Positions 36,501-46,211 are shown, counted from the stretch's first letter. The stretch is 64,000 nucleotides of DNA from Sphingopyxis sp. MWB1 (GCF_000763945.1 NZ_JQFJ01000002.1:1612001-1676000); one strand, 5' to 3'. Translations and numbers: made by a program. The notes: a model not told the origin generated them from the letters alone.

Positions 36501-37670
36501 TCAAAAGTCTGCCGCCAGGCTGAGCGCTATGCCGCTGTCGGGCGCGGCCTTCCCCGCCACGCGTTCGCGCCAATCGAGGGCAAGGCGCGCGCCCTGCCCC
36601 ACCCCCGGCAAGCGCAGCGTCGCGCGCGGCCCGACGTCCATTCGCGTTGCACCCGGCTGCCCGGCTGCTGCCGCCATCAGCCCCAGGCGCAAGGGCGCAT
36701 TTTCATTTTTCCCCAGCGCGCGATCAACAACTATTGCCCCGCTTCCAAACAGATCGCGGCGCCGCGCGCCCACCACCCCGGCCTGTCCATAGGCCTCCAA
36801 CCTGAAATTGGCCGGCATCGATATATTATCAACACCCGCCACCATCATCGCCGCCAAGGCGGTCCGCCCCGCGTCCCCCACGGCGATGCGTTGTTCCACC
36901 GCAATATCGACCGGCAGTCCCGGCACCGGTGCCGCGGCCAGACCAAATGCCAGTTCGCGTTGGCTGGGATGTTCCATGGCGATTGTCGCGCGGCTATAGG
37001 CCCGCACGCTTGCCTCGCTTCCAAAACCATAAGCCAGGCGCGCGCCCGCCTGACTGGCGCCCAGTTGATGAACAGGGGCTATAGTGGGCGAAGCCGCCGT
37101 GGAACCGCGATGAAGAAACATCCAGCCACTCAGGGACCAGCCCGCACGCGGATCTCGCGGGGCCGCCATCCGGCGACCAGGTGCGGCCAGGGCGCCCCTT
37201 TCGGGTGCAGGAGCAACAAGGGACCCCGGCTCCGGGGCTGCCAGACGCGTGGGGGATTCAAAACCGACTGGGAACCTTGGCTGCGCCGCCGCGGGGAAAA
37301 GGGATGCCGACCCGCCATTCCAAGGCGGGAAAGCCGCTGCGCCATCAGACTTGTCGAAATTTTGCGCCTCTTTCCCCATCGGCTCCGGCCGCGGGAAAAA
37401 AAGCGAAGTGAAAGCTGGGGTGGCGGCGGCAGGCGGTTTGACGGGGAGCGAGAAAGGCGGTCGCTTTTCCACCGGATAGAGCAAAATCTTCGATGAAGAA
37501 GGCAGCGCTTTCAAGCCGGGAGCAGGCAGGCCGCCTGGCGCGGTGAAAGGCGCTGTGGCCCCCAACTGCGCGACAGACCGCACCGCGCCCCATCCTATAA
37601 GGAAGAGAAGCAAAAAACGTAGCGCTGGAGCCTCCGGCTTTCCCAGCCGGCCCGCGAAAGCCCCGATCAT
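36501..37670 (-). CDS. Proline/alanine-rich envelope protein, possible NfrA-like outer-membrane partner
   Basis: This is a 389-residue protein of unknown function. It has an N-terminal hydrophobic segment (ALRFLLLFLIGWGAVRSVAQL), a Pro/Ala-rich linker to about residue 185, and a C-terminal half with alternating patterns that suggest beta-strands (ARLAYGFGSEASVRAYSRATI, FRLEAYGQAGVVGARRRDLF). It ends LDWRERVAGKAAPDSGIALSLAADF with a terminal Phe, as in outer-membrane barrels. The start overlaps the upstream glycosyltransferase stop by ATGA. The partner and final Phe suggest an NfrA-like outer-membrane exporter; without TPR repeats it is much shorter than E. coli NfrA. Confidence 0.6.
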   Translation of the reverse strand: MIGAFAGRLGKPEAPALRFLLLFLIGWGAVRSVAQLGATAPFTAPGGLPAPGLKALPSSSKILLYPVEKRPPFSLPVKPPAAATPAFTSLFFPRPEPMGKEAQNFDKSDGAAAFPPWNGGSASLFPAAAQPRFPVGFESPTRLAAPEPGSLVAPAPERGALAAPGRRMAAPRDPRAGWSLSGWMFLHRGSTAASPTIAPVHQLGASQAGARLAYGFGSEASVRAYSRATIAMEHPSQRELAFGLAAAPVPGLPVDIAVEQRIAVGDAGRTALAAMMVAGVDNISMPANFRLEAYGQAGVVGARRRDLFGSGAIVVDRALGKNENAPLRLGLMAAAAGQPGATRMDVGPRATLRLPGVGQGARLALDWRERVAGKAAPDSGIALSLAADF

Positions 37671-39094
37671 TGGACAGGACGCTCCTGCCAACCAATCCCA
37701 TCATCATAAACATGATGCGAGGTTTTATCCCAATATATCCGTCCGGAACGGAGCATCTGGCAATAGGTGACAAGCGCCCGACCCGCAGCAAAGATAGCGA
37801 TAAAATTCGCCACAAAAGCCCGCGGCAACGCCAACCAGGCCTGTTTCCAGCCATACCAGCGGCCGGTGAAATGACCGCGTATTCCCAATCGCCAGATCAG
37901 CAAGGCGGCGTTGAGCAAAAGCAATCCACTCATAGCCACGTCCCATGGCCGCGTTGGCCACCCCAGGAAATGCTGCCCCAGCAAATCCAGTGCGCCAAGG
38001 ACAAGAGCGACATAAGCGGCCAAAATGACAATAGCGGCCAAGGGCGCGCGCCGGTCGCGCCACAGCATCCACCGCGTCAGCCACACTCGCTTGCCGCGCC
38101 AGCGAAATACCTGGCCCTTGGTCGTAGGCCAGCCAAGCTGCGCCCACCCGGCAAGCGCAATCCCGGTAATCCATCGTGCTTTCTGCCGTATGGCGGCCCG
38201 CATATCGCCCGGAAAACTCCCCCGCGAAACAATATGATCCCCCTCCGCGCCGTACCGGTCCGCAAAACAGGATTTCAGTCCATAAGCGCCGATCAAGACG
38301 CCAATCTCATAATCCTCTGTCAGGCTTTCGACACGAAAGGGCTGCCCCCCTCGTTCCAGCGCCAGAAGCGCCATGGCATTGCGCGTTATGGCGCAGCCCA
38401 CCCCAGCAGAGGGAATGGGAAGGCCGAGCGCAGAGCGCAGCACCAATTCTTTCCCATGCGCTTCGGCAAACTCATCGCCATAATGCCCGCCCACCCATCG
38501 GCTGCGGGGATCCAGAAACGGCACAACCGGTATCTGAACCATCGCATTCGACACCAGCATCCGCCGATAGAGCGCCAGTTCCTCGGCATGAACATAATCT
38601 TCGGCATCGTGAAGGACCACGGCGACGTAGCGCTTATCTTCCACCTGCTCGTCAGCACAGAGTGCATCCCAAAGCCGGTTGAGATTATCTCCTTTCGTGG
38701 TCGGTCCGTCGTGCGGGCCAATCACAAGACGGATGCGTGGATCGTGTCGGACCAGACGGGCAATGGAAAAGAGCGTAGCCGAATCATTTGGATAGCAACC
38801 AAGATAGATTCGGAAATCATCCCCCCTCCAGGCGTCGAGGGCGCGGCGCAGCATGAGGGGGAGAACCCCTGCTTCATCCCAAGCCGCCACAAAGATCGCA
38901 ATCCGCCCTTCCAGAGCGGGCATGTCATGGAGCGGCCCCTTCTTCTTCCTCCCGTGCCCTTGCTTCAGCAGCCACAAGATATCAAAAAGCAGATCATCCA
39001 ACCCGATGACTAATATGCCCACTGAGGCGAACAATAGTAGTTCATGCCCGCTCCATCGGGTGAGCCAGCCAAGCCATTCGACCAGATATTCCAT
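37667..39094 (-). CDS. NfrB-like inner-membrane glycosyltransferase (family 2)
   Basis: This 475-residue GT-A enzyme has an N-terminal membrane helix (LLLFASVGILVIGLDDLLFDILWLL), the donor-binding start IAIFVAAWDEAGVLPLML, the metal motif HDAEDYVH and the processive motif QKARWITG (QxxRW). Two or three C-terminal helices follow (APLAAIVILAAYVALVLGALDLL and others). The layout matches NfrB-type enzymes, which make an exported glycan with NfrA. The long C-terminal c-di-GMP domain of E. coli NfrB is absent. The start at 39094 has GGTGGGGG upstream. It overlaps the next gene by 4 bases. Confidence 0.88.
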   Translation of the reverse strand: MEYLVEWLGWLTRWSGHELLLFASVGILVIGLDDLLFDILWLLKQGHGRKKKGPLHDMPALEGRIAIFVAAWDEAGVLPLMLRRALDAWRGDDFRIYLGCYPNDSATLFSIARLVRHDPRIRLVIGPHDGPTTKGDNLNRLWDALCADEQVEDKRYVAVVLHDAEDYVHAEELALYRRMLVSNAMVQIPVVPFLDPRSRWVGGHYGDEFAEAHGKELVLRSALGLPIPSAGVGCAITRNAMALLALERGGQPFRVESLTEDYEIGVLIGAYGLKSCFADRYGAEGDHIVSRGSFPGDMRAAIRQKARWITGIALAGWAQLGWPTTKGQVFRWRGKRVWLTRWMLWRDRRAPLAAIVILAAYVALVLGALDLLGQHFLGWPTRPWDVAMSGLLLLNAALLIWRLGIRGHFTGRWYGWKQAWLALPRAFVANFIAIFAAGRALVTYCQMLRSGRIYWDKTSHHVYDDGIGWQERPVQ

Positions 39095-39256
39095 GCGACC
39101 CCCACCTGTTACACGAAAATTTCTATCCATAATGACGTCATGGCGCCGAAATGAGGGGGGTAATCATCCCTGTTTTTTTGTAAAGGGTGACGACAAAGAC
39201 ACAGCGCGCTAGTAGATGACGCAACCATCCAACAGACTGAATGAGGCTGCGTATAC

Positions 39257-40537
39257 ATGCCCCGAATTGCCCCGACACGCTCAGCATTGCGCGATTTTCT
39301 CGAAAGCGAAGCAGCCGGCGGAATGCTGCTGATTTTCGCCGCCATTTTGGCGATGATCGTTGCCAATTCGGGCCTTTATGAAGCCTACAGCCATTTCATT
39401 CATGCCGAGACCGGTCCGGTCCTCACCGACAAGCTGGGCCCCATGACGATTCACCTCTGGATCAATGACGGGCTGATGGCGATTTTCTTCCTGCTCGTCG
39501 GTCTGGAAATTAAACGCGAATTTGTCGATGGCCGCCTTGCCAGCTGGGAAAGGCGAGTTTTGCCGATGATCGCGGCTGCAGCCGGCATGGCGGTTCCCGC
39601 TGCCCTTTATATGATGTCGGCTGGCGACACGCCGGGATTGGCGCAAGGCTGGGCGATTCCGGCGGCGACAGACATCGCCTTTGCCATGGGGGTATTGGCG
39701 CTTCTAGGCAAGCGGGCGCCCACTTCGCTCAAGCTCTTCCTCGTGACGGTCGCCATTGTCGATGACATGGGCGCTGTCGCGATTATCGCCCTTTTCTATA
39801 CGGCCGAGATCAACGTCACCGCGCTGGGTGCCGGGGCGGCCATTCTGGCGGTCATGTATGCAATGAACCGGATGGGTGTCAAAAGCCTCGTCATCTATTT
39901 ACTGTTCTTTCTGCTGCTTTGGTATGCCACCCTGCTTTCGGGCGTCCACGCGACCATCGCGGGTGTGCTGGCGGCGATGACAATCCCCTTTGAACGCACG
40001 ATTGCCGCGCCCGACAGCCCGACCTCGCCGCTGCACCGGCTGGAACATGCGCTGCATCCCTGGGTCGCTTTTGCCATTGTTCCGCTCTTTGGCTTTGCCA
40101 ATGCCGGGGTCAATCTTGGCGGGCTCACCACTGAACAGATTTTTGCGCCGCTGCCGCTTGGCATTGCCGCAGGCCTTTTCTTTGGCAAGCAGATCGGCAT
40201 TTTCGGCAGCGTCTGGCTGAGCGTGAAGCTCGGCATTGCGAGCAAATTGCGCGGCGCGACCTGGCTGCAAATCTATGGCGTCTCCATGCTATGCGGCATC
40301 GGCTTCACCATGAGCCTCTTTATCGGCGGCCTCGCTTTTCCTGGAAATGTCCTGCTGATCGAAGAGGCAAAGATCGGCATTTTGATGGGTTCGCTCGCCG
40401 CGGCCCTTGCAGGCTTTGCCGTGCTGCGTTTCGCTCCCCCGCATCGCGACCAGGAGGAGGTCGAGCAGAAAGTGGCGGCCGAAATTAGCCGCGACGGCGA
40501 TGCCGCTGGTATCACAAGGCCGGAGCCCTCAAAATGA
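39257..40537 (+). CDS. nhaA: Na+/H+ antiporter NhaA
   Basis: NhaA exchanges sodium for protons and keeps internal pH and Na+ in order. The 426-residue protein has about 12 helices and the key paired Asp in VTVAIVDDMGAVAIIALFY (equivalent to Asp163-Asp164 in E. coli). It also carries FAMGVLALLGKRAPTSLKLF, FGFANAGVNLGG and GIGFTMSLFIGGLAF. Length is slightly longer than E. coli NhaA because of a charged C-terminal tail. It overlaps the DUF885 gene by 4 bases (ATGA). Confidence 0.97.
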   Translation: MPRIAPTRSALRDFLESEAAGGMLLIFAAILAMIVANSGLYEAYSHFIHAETGPVLTDKLGPMTIHLWINDGLMAIFFLLVGLEIKREFVDGRLASWERRVLPMIAAAAGMAVPAALYMMSAGDTPGLAQGWAIPAATDIAFAMGVLALLGKRAPTSLKLFLVTVAIVDDMGAVAIIALFYTAEINVTALGAGAAILAVMYAMNRMGVKSLVIYLLFFLLLWYATLLSGVHATIAGVLAAMTIPFERTIAAPDSPTSPLHRLEHALHPWVAFAIVPLFGFANAGVNLGGLTTEQIFAPLPLGIAAGLFFGKQIGIFGSVWLSVKLGIASKLRGATWLQIYGVSMLCGIGFTMSLFIGGLAFPGNVLLIEEAKIGILMGSLAAALAGFAVLRFAPPHRDQEEVEQKVAAEISRDGDAAGITRPEPSK

Positions 40538-41895
40538 TACGGCACCGCATTTCCGCCGCCAGCCTGTTCCTGATAACGGGCGCGGCCCTTGCCGGATGTA
40601 GCGCCGCCCCCAAAGGCGGGATTGAGTCTCCAGCCAATGTTGCCAGCATCGAGGTACGCCGCACGCCGCTGTCACCCGCCATTGACGCCATATCCGATGC
40701 CTATCTGCGGCTGACATTGGAAGCGGGCACGCATGAAGCGGGCTATATCGACGCCTATTATGGCCCGCCCGAGCTGATGGATGCAGCCAAGGCAGCACCG
40801 CGTGACAAGGCCGCGCTGATCAGTGAAGCGCAAAGCCTGATGCAGCGGCTTGATAGCTTGGGCCCGCGCGTCACCGACAAGATGGAAAAGCGCCGCGTCG
40901 CCTTTCTGCGCGCGCAGCTTCGCGCCGCCGAAACGCGGCTTTTGATGATGCAGGGGGAGCGCTTTTCCTTTGCGGACGAGGCCGAGCGATTATTCGGGGT
41001 GCGTCCTACACTCCATCCGCTCAGCCATTATGACCCGGCGCTCGCCAGGATTGAAGCGCTGGTGCCCGGCGACGGCCCGCTTGCCGACCGGGTCGAGACC
41101 TATCTCGACGCCTTTACCATCACCAAGGATCGGCTCCGCCCTGTTTTCGACGCCGCCATCGCCCGGTGTCGCAGCCGCAGCGCCGCCCATATTCCAATGC
41201 CCGCGGACGAAAGTTTCCGGCTGGAATTTGTCACCGACAAAAGCTGGAGCGGATATAATTATTATCAGGGCAATTATCACAGCCTGATCGAGGTCAATAC
41301 CGACCTTCCCATTCGCCTGTCGCGCGCCCTCGATCTCGGGTGCCACGAAGGCTATCCGGGCCATCATCTTTTCAACATGAAGCTCGAAGAAAAGCTGGTC
41401 CATGAGCGCGGCTGGAAGGAGTTCAGCGTCTATCCGCTCTACAGCCCGCAAAGCCTGATCGCCGAAGGGTCGGCCAATTATGGCATCAGCCTGTCCTTCC
41501 CCGGCCCCGCCAAGGCGGAGAACGAGCGCGATATTTTGATGCCCATCGCCGGAATCGCGGTTCCGGCCGATAATCGCTATTGGGAACTGCTCGATGCGAT
41601 GAAGGCCTTGAGCGGCGCGCGGCTGACCATTGCACAGCAATATCTGGACGGCGAAATCGACCGCGATACCGCCATTGCCCTGACCCAGAAATATCAGCTC
41701 GTCTCCGCCAAGCGCGCAGCCCAGTCCGTCAGCTTCACCGATCAATATCGCAGCTATGTGATCAACTATGGGCTGGGCGAAGCCATGGTGCGCGCGCATG
41801 TCGAGCGCGGCGATCCAGGCCGGGATGAAATGTGGCGCCGCATGGCGCATATCGTCAGCGAGCCGACGCTGCCATCGGATCTGAAGACACGGTGA
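40534..41895 (+). CDS. DUF885 family lipoprotein, probable metal-dependent hydrolase
   Basis: This 453-residue protein has a lipoprotein signal (MIRHRISAASLFLITGAALAGC, lipobox Cys at 22). DUF885 members often carry an HExGH-like zinc motif, seen here as HEGYPGHHLFN, with the downstream Glu in LIAEGSANYGISL as a third candidate ligand. It is probably a periplasmic peptidase or hydrolase. Co-translation with nhaA is suggested by the overlap, though no functional link is known. Confidence 0.82.
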   Translation: MIRHRISAASLFLITGAALAGCSAAPKGGIESPANVASIEVRRTPLSPAIDAISDAYLRLTLEAGTHEAGYIDAYYGPPELMDAAKAAPRDKAALISEAQSLMQRLDSLGPRVTDKMEKRRVAFLRAQLRAAETRLLMMQGERFSFADEAERLFGVRPTLHPLSHYDPALARIEALVPGDGPLADRVETYLDAFTITKDRLRPVFDAAIARCRSRSAAHIPMPADESFRLEFVTDKSWSGYNYYQGNYHSLIEVNTDLPIRLSRALDLGCHEGYPGHHLFNMKLEEKLVHERGWKEFSVYPLYSPQSLIAEGSANYGISLSFPGPAKAENERDILMPIAGIAVPADNRYWELLDAMKALSGARLTIAQQYLDGEIDRDTAIALTQKYQLVSAKRAAQSVSFTDQYRSYVINYGLGEAMVRAHVERGDPGRDEMWRRMAHIVSEPTLPSDLKTR

Positions 41896-42029
41896 AAAAG
41901 GCATTGCCTCTCCTGTGGCTGGGGCAGGCGGGTTCGCCCCGCCGCCCGCCCGCAGGCGTGGCTCCCCGGCGGTGAAGAACCGGGCGCTGCAGGCGCCCCC
42001 GTTCATTCATCATCTTCAGGGGAATACCC

Positions 42030-42797
42030 ATGCTTTTGGATAAAGAGGAAGTTCACCGCCGCATCGAAACGCCTGACATGAAGGATTATGGCGTTTACCT
42101 CGCGGTCGATACATTGTTGTCGTGCCAGAAACCGCTCGCGGCGCTTTGCACACCCGACGAATTGCAGTTCCAGATCGTCCATCAGGTCGAGGAATTGTGG
42201 ATGAAGCTCATCGCCTTCACCCTCGCCGAGATCGACGGCCATATGGCGGCTGGCGAAACGATGCGCGTGCTGACCCTGTTCGACCGCGTCCACCGGCTGA
42301 TGCGGCTGATGACCGACCAGCTATCGCTGCTCGAAACGATGAGCCCCTTTGACTATCAGTCCATCCGCCTGCAGCTCGGCAACGGGTCGGGACAGGAAAG
42401 CCCCGGCTTTCAAATGCTGCTCAGCCTGCCGCTGCCCCTCTGGACGCGATATAAAGCCGTCTATCTGGAGCCGCAGGGGCGCAGCGTCGCCGATGTCTAT
42501 GACACAGGTTATCAGCATGACGACGCCTATATGGTCGCCGAGGCGCTGATCGAATTTGACGAATTGTTCCAGCATTTCCGCGCGCGCCATATCCAGCTCA
42601 TCCACCGTTCGATCGGCATGGGATCCAAGTCGCTGAAGGGCCGTCCGGTCGAATTGCTCAACGCCGGGGCACGCCACCGCTTCTTCCCCGAACTATGGGA
42701 TATTCGCGCCGAGATGACCGACCGCTGGGGCGCCGAATATGGGGTGAAGCGCGACAGTATCAGCGGCGGTGCGCCGGGTCATGGCGCTGGACTGTGA
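42030..42797 (+). CDS. kynA: Tryptophan 2,3-dioxygenase
   Basis: KynA opens the indole ring of tryptophan to N-formylkynurenine using haem and O2. The 255-residue protein has the N-terminal YGVYLAVDTLLSCQKPL, the substrate-contact segment DELQFQIVHQVEELWMKLIAF, FDYQSIRLQLGNGSGQESPGFQ and the late haem-ligand region RHIQLIHRSIGMGSKSLKGRPVELL with its conserved His. Length fits bacterial enzymes. Its stop overlaps the next gene by GTGA, giving a two-gene kynurenine unit. Confidence 0.97.
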   Translation: MLLDKEEVHRRIETPDMKDYGVYLAVDTLLSCQKPLAALCTPDELQFQIVHQVEELWMKLIAFTLAEIDGHMAAGETMRVLTLFDRVHRLMRLMTDQLSLLETMSPFDYQSIRLQLGNGSGQESPGFQMLLSLPLPLWTRYKAVYLEPQGRSVADVYDTGYQHDDAYMVAEALIEFDELFQHFRARHIQLIHRSIGMGSKSLKGRPVELLNAGARHRFFPELWDIRAEMTDRWGAEYGVKRDSISGGAPGHGAGL

Positions 42798-43924
42798 CCG
42801 AGGCCTTGCTTCCCGAAGGCGTCGCGGCGCGCTTTCATTTCCCGCCCGGCGCCACCTACCTTAAAAGTCACAGCGTCGGATGCCAGCCGCGCGAGGCTGG
42901 CGCGCTGCTGCAACAACATTATCTCGGTCCCTGGGCGGAAACGGGCGAAGCCTGGCCGCACTGGCTGGAGGCCATCGACGGCTGGCGGGCCGCGCTGGCG
43001 GGCTTGATCGGGGCCGCGCCGCAGCATCTGTGCCCGGCGACCAATGTCAGTGCAGCGCTCTCGCGCTATCTCTCGGCGCTGGGCGCGGCAACCGAACGGC
43101 GGACCATATTGTTCGCGCCCAGCGCCTTTCCCACGATCGGCTATGTCGCGAGCGGACTCGCGGCGGAGGGCTGGCGGACGCGGATGCTGCCCGCCGACGC
43201 CGATGTGCGGGACGCCGCCCATTGGGCCGCGGCGCTGGATGAGGATGTGGCGCTTGCCATCCCGATGCATGTCAGTTCGAACAGCGGGGCGCTTGCCGAC
43301 ATCGCTGGCATTGCCGCCGCCGCCCGCTCCGCCGGTGCGCGCTGTATCGTCGATTGCGCCCAGTCGGTCGGGATCGTCCCCGTCGCGCCCGCCGCATGGG
43401 GCGTCGATGCCGCCATTGGCACCAGCGTCAAATGGCTGTGCGGCGGCCCCGGCGCGGCATGGCTGTGGGTGGCGCCGCACGGCGACGCACTCGAACCAAC
43501 CGAACGCGGCTGGTGGAGCCACGCCAATCCCTTTGAGATGGATATTGGCGATTTCCGCTACGCCCCCGACGCGCGCCGCTGGTGGGGCGGAACCCCCGAT
43601 GTCGCACCCTTCATCCTGTCCACAGCAGGCATTGCCGAGATTAAGGCGATCGGCGTCGACGCCGTGCGCGCGCATAACCGGGCTTTGCAGGCGATGGTGC
43701 GCCGCGCGCTGGAGGATCGGACGCCGCAATGGAGCTGGCCAACGGGCGCCATCGGCGGAACCCTGTGCATCGACACGGGTATCGACCAGCCGCGCGTCGC
43801 CGCCGCGCTGGACGCGCACGCCGTCAAGGCCGACTTCCGGAGGACGATCCTGCGATTATCCTTCCACGCCTATAATGGCGCGCGCGATGCCGAGCGCCTG
43901 ATCGCGGCGCTTTCGGCCCGCTGA
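42794..43924 (+). CDS. kynU: Kynureninase (PLP-dependent)
   Basis: This 376-residue PLP enzyme of the aminotransferase-V fold would cleave kynurenine to anthranilate and alanine. The PLP lysine is in GTSVKWLCGGPGAAWLWV, a kynureninase signature, with the PLP-binding Asp in CIVDCAQSVG and RLSFHAYN at the end. It is a little shorter than typical kynureninases (about 410). The start is a GTG at 42794 inside the kynA stop (GTGA). No formamidase gene (kynB) is adjacent. Confidence 0.88.
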   Translation: MTEALLPEGVAARFHFPPGATYLKSHSVGCQPREAGALLQQHYLGPWAETGEAWPHWLEAIDGWRAALAGLIGAAPQHLCPATNVSAALSRYLSALGAATERRTILFAPSAFPTIGYVASGLAAEGWRTRMLPADADVRDAAHWAAALDEDVALAIPMHVSSNSGALADIAGIAAAARSAGARCIVDCAQSVGIVPVAPAAWGVDAAIGTSVKWLCGGPGAAWLWVAPHGDALEPTERGWWSHANPFEMDIGDFRYAPDARRWWGGTPDVAPFILSTAGIAEIKAIGVDAVRAHNRALQAMVRRALEDRTPQWSWPTGAIGGTLCIDTGIDQPRVAAALDAHAVKADFRRTILRLSFHAYNGARDAERLIAALSAR

Positions 43925-43938
43925 CATTCCGCGAGGCG

Positions 43939-44850
43939 CTAAATTTTGAAGCGCACCCGGTTCACATAATAAGAAGCGATCGGCTTTCCGGCGGCATCGA
44001 GCGCAGGATGAAAACTGGCCCGGCGCATGATCCCCTTGCACACCGCTTTGTCGAAATCCTCGGGCCGGGTGGATTGCTGAATATGACAGCTTTTCGGCTG
44101 GCCTGCCTCATCAACGATCAGGCGAAACCGCACGATCGCCTGCTGGCCTGTCCAGCGCATCGCGGCTGGATAATCTCCGCTGGAAAGCCAATCACGCGGA
44201 TTCTCGGCCGGCATGGCAGGTCGCATAAGGCTTTGATGCGCCTCGGCATCAATGCCCCACCCCTTGATCAGATTGGACGTGCATTGGCTGAGCGCTTCCA
44301 AGGGCGCTCCCATTTTTCCCGTCTGCAGACGGAGGGAGGAACGTCCGGCGACGCGCACATCGATAAAGCTTATACCATCCGCCCGGCTCCGCATTTCTTC
44401 AGGTGAGAGCTTGCCGGGATCTTCCGCTTGGGCCTCGGCTTCTTCATCGGAAACATCCGGCGATGTCGGCTTGGCGACCGCCCGCAAGGCACCATTGACC
44501 ATGATCGCGGGAAGCTTGTTCTCCATTTCCCCCGTCGCAAAGCTGCGCTTCTGTTCCGCGCCCTGTTCGCTAAACTGGAAAATGACCTTCCCTTCGCCCA
44601 CGGGAGCGCGAACAGGCCGGCCAATCAGCGTCGCATTAAGCGCCGGGCCGGGCCGGAAGCGGTCAAACATCAGCAGGACCTGGGCGTTGCCCGTGCCAAA
44701 AGCGCGGGCCAGCCGGCAGCTGTCATCGGCGTAATTAACCACCCATTTGGATGAAGGATTCAAAATCGTCGGCTCTTTTGCGAAAGCATAATTCGGTAAA
44801 GCCGTTCCAGATACGGCGAAAAGAATAATTCCGGCGACAGCGTTTCGCAT
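43939..44850 (-). CDS. TonB C-terminal-domain protein, exported
   Basis: This 303-residue protein has a signal peptide (MRNAVAGIILFAVSGTALPNYAFA) and a C-terminal TonB-like domain (IVRFRLIVDEAGQPKSCHIQQSTRPEDFDKAVCKGIMRRASFHPALDAAGKPI), with two Cys likely paired. There is no N-terminal membrane anchor and no Pro-rich rod, so it is not a canonical TonB. The middle holds a region (PEEMRSRADGISFIDVRVAGRS) of unknown function. The start at 44850 has GGAG at 7 bases. It is convergent with kynU. Confidence 0.8.
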   Translation of the reverse strand: MRNAVAGIILFAVSGTALPNYAFAKEPTILNPSSKWVVNYADDSCRLARAFGTGNAQVLLMFDRFRPGPALNATLIGRPVRAPVGEGKVIFQFSEQGAEQKRSFATGEMENKLPAIMVNGALRAVAKPTSPDVSDEEAEAQAEDPGKLSPEEMRSRADGISFIDVRVAGRSSLRLQTGKMGAPLEALSQCTSNLIKGWGIDAEAHQSLMRPAMPAENPRDWLSSGDYPAAMRWTGQQAIVRFRLIVDEAGQPKSCHIQQSTRPEDFDKAVCKGIMRRASFHPALDAAGKPIASYYVNRVRFKI

Positions 44851-44970
44851 ATTTACTCCGATCGTTACACCCGGTTCAGCTAATTCTATTCCAGTGCCGG
44901 CTTCATTCAGATGAGCCACTGTGCCTGATCTGAATCAAAGATGGAAGAGAAAGCGCCGGTGCATCGGCTT

Positions 44971-45963
44971 TCAGAGCGCGCCCCATGATGTATAATCTTC
45001 CACATGCGCGTTAGGGCGCTGAAAATTGGTAAAGCTCATGCTCGCCGATAGGTCGAGCGCTTCGACCTGATGCCACCAGCCGACAGGAAGAAAGATTGCT
45101 TCGCCGGGCTCAATCACCGCTTCAAGCACCGGAGGCCGATACTCATCGCCCGGTCCCGCGGGCAGGGGATAATTTTCCCAATCCGAAAAACAATGCCGAC
45201 TGTTTCGCATGCGCTCAAAGGCCCAGGGGGGCGCCAGGCGCACAAGTTTGCGCCCCACCACCTGAACCAGCAAATTATTGGTCAAATCATGGTGCCAGGG
45301 CGTGAGAGTCCCGCGCGGTCCCAACCAGAAAAAGCCGTCCCGCTCTGCTTTGGGAGTGAGCAGGTCGATAGGCTCCAGATCATCCCATAGCGGCGCCAAG
45401 GCGGCGGCGTTCACGCCGCTGTTATATGCCGTCAGATAAATGTCGTTGCTGCTTTCATCCCGGCGAAGCCAGTCAATCAATTCATCGAAACGGATTTTCT
45501 TTCGATGCTTGTCCTTGGTCAGCTCATAATCCGGATCCGCTTCTCGCTCGACCTGGGCTTCAACAATGACCCCTCCGGCCACAGCCGAAAAATGCTCCAA
45601 CGACCAGCGTGACAGCGCAGGCCAGTGGTCAACCAGCCCCCTGATTTTTGCAGGGCGGTTCGCTTCATAATAAAAGCGGTAAAAATCATCCCCACACGGC
45701 TTAACTATTGTATCGAGCCGAAATCCCCTTTCTCCCTCGGTCGCCAGCCGCTGCTGATTGGCGAAGAGCCAAGCCTGTTTCGCGGCTTTCGCCGCTTGGC
45801 GACGCAAGGTGGTGGCCATGGGGTCCTTGGCGAGCCGGCCGATCTCATATTTTGCCGAGGCGGCCGATATGCCCGCAGCCACCAGCCGCGCGTGCAGGCC
45901 AGCATCATCTTCGCCCGCCGCCAATCCTTCGGCCAATAGCTGGCGTTTATCGGGCTGTCCCAA
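44971..45963 (-). CDS. Cupin_8/JmjC-like Fe(II) oxygenase
   Basis: This 330-residue protein has a JmjC-type cupin core: iron ligands His and Asp in GTLTPWHHDLTNNLLVQVVG and a later His in LPVGWWHQVEALDLSAS, with a Lys after the strand (VGRKLVRLAPPWAF). It may hydroxylate a protein side chain such as His, Asn or Arg on a ribosomal or other protein, as related bacterial enzymes do. The N-terminal 110 residues carry helices (LLAEGLAAGEDDAGLHARLVAAG) and the YRFYYEANRPAKIRGLVDHWPAL entry typical of cupin_8. The substrate is unknown. Confidence 0.87.
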   Translation of the reverse strand: MGQPDKRQLLAEGLAAGEDDAGLHARLVAAGISAASAKYEIGRLAKDPMATTLRRQAAKAAKQAWLFANQQRLATEGERGFRLDTIVKPCGDDFYRFYYEANRPAKIRGLVDHWPALSRWSLEHFSAVAGGVIVEAQVEREADPDYELTKDKHRKKIRFDELIDWLRRDESSNDIYLTAYNSGVNAAALAPLWDDLEPIDLLTPKAERDGFFWLGPRGTLTPWHHDLTNNLLVQVVGRKLVRLAPPWAFERMRNSRHCFSDWENYPLPAGPGDEYRPPVLEAVIEPGEAIFLPVGWWHQVEALDLSASMSFTNFQRPNAHVEDYTSWGAL

Positions 45964-46211
45964 GCGATACTCCCCTAATTTGCGCTACGACCCGCACCGG
46001 ACTTGCCCCAAGCGCAGGATAATGACAGCCAAATGACACCGGCTAGTGAGAGGACGGCATTCCGTACGAAGTCTCGGCAACTCTGCTTCGAAATTGGGAG
46101 CGTCTCGACGTCGCCACTATCCGTCTTCCTGCCCGCCTCGCGCAGCAGAAAAGATCAGGAAAGGCCGATCCTTGTCGCCAACATCTATGGTACGTCGCCC
46201 TGTTTAACCCT

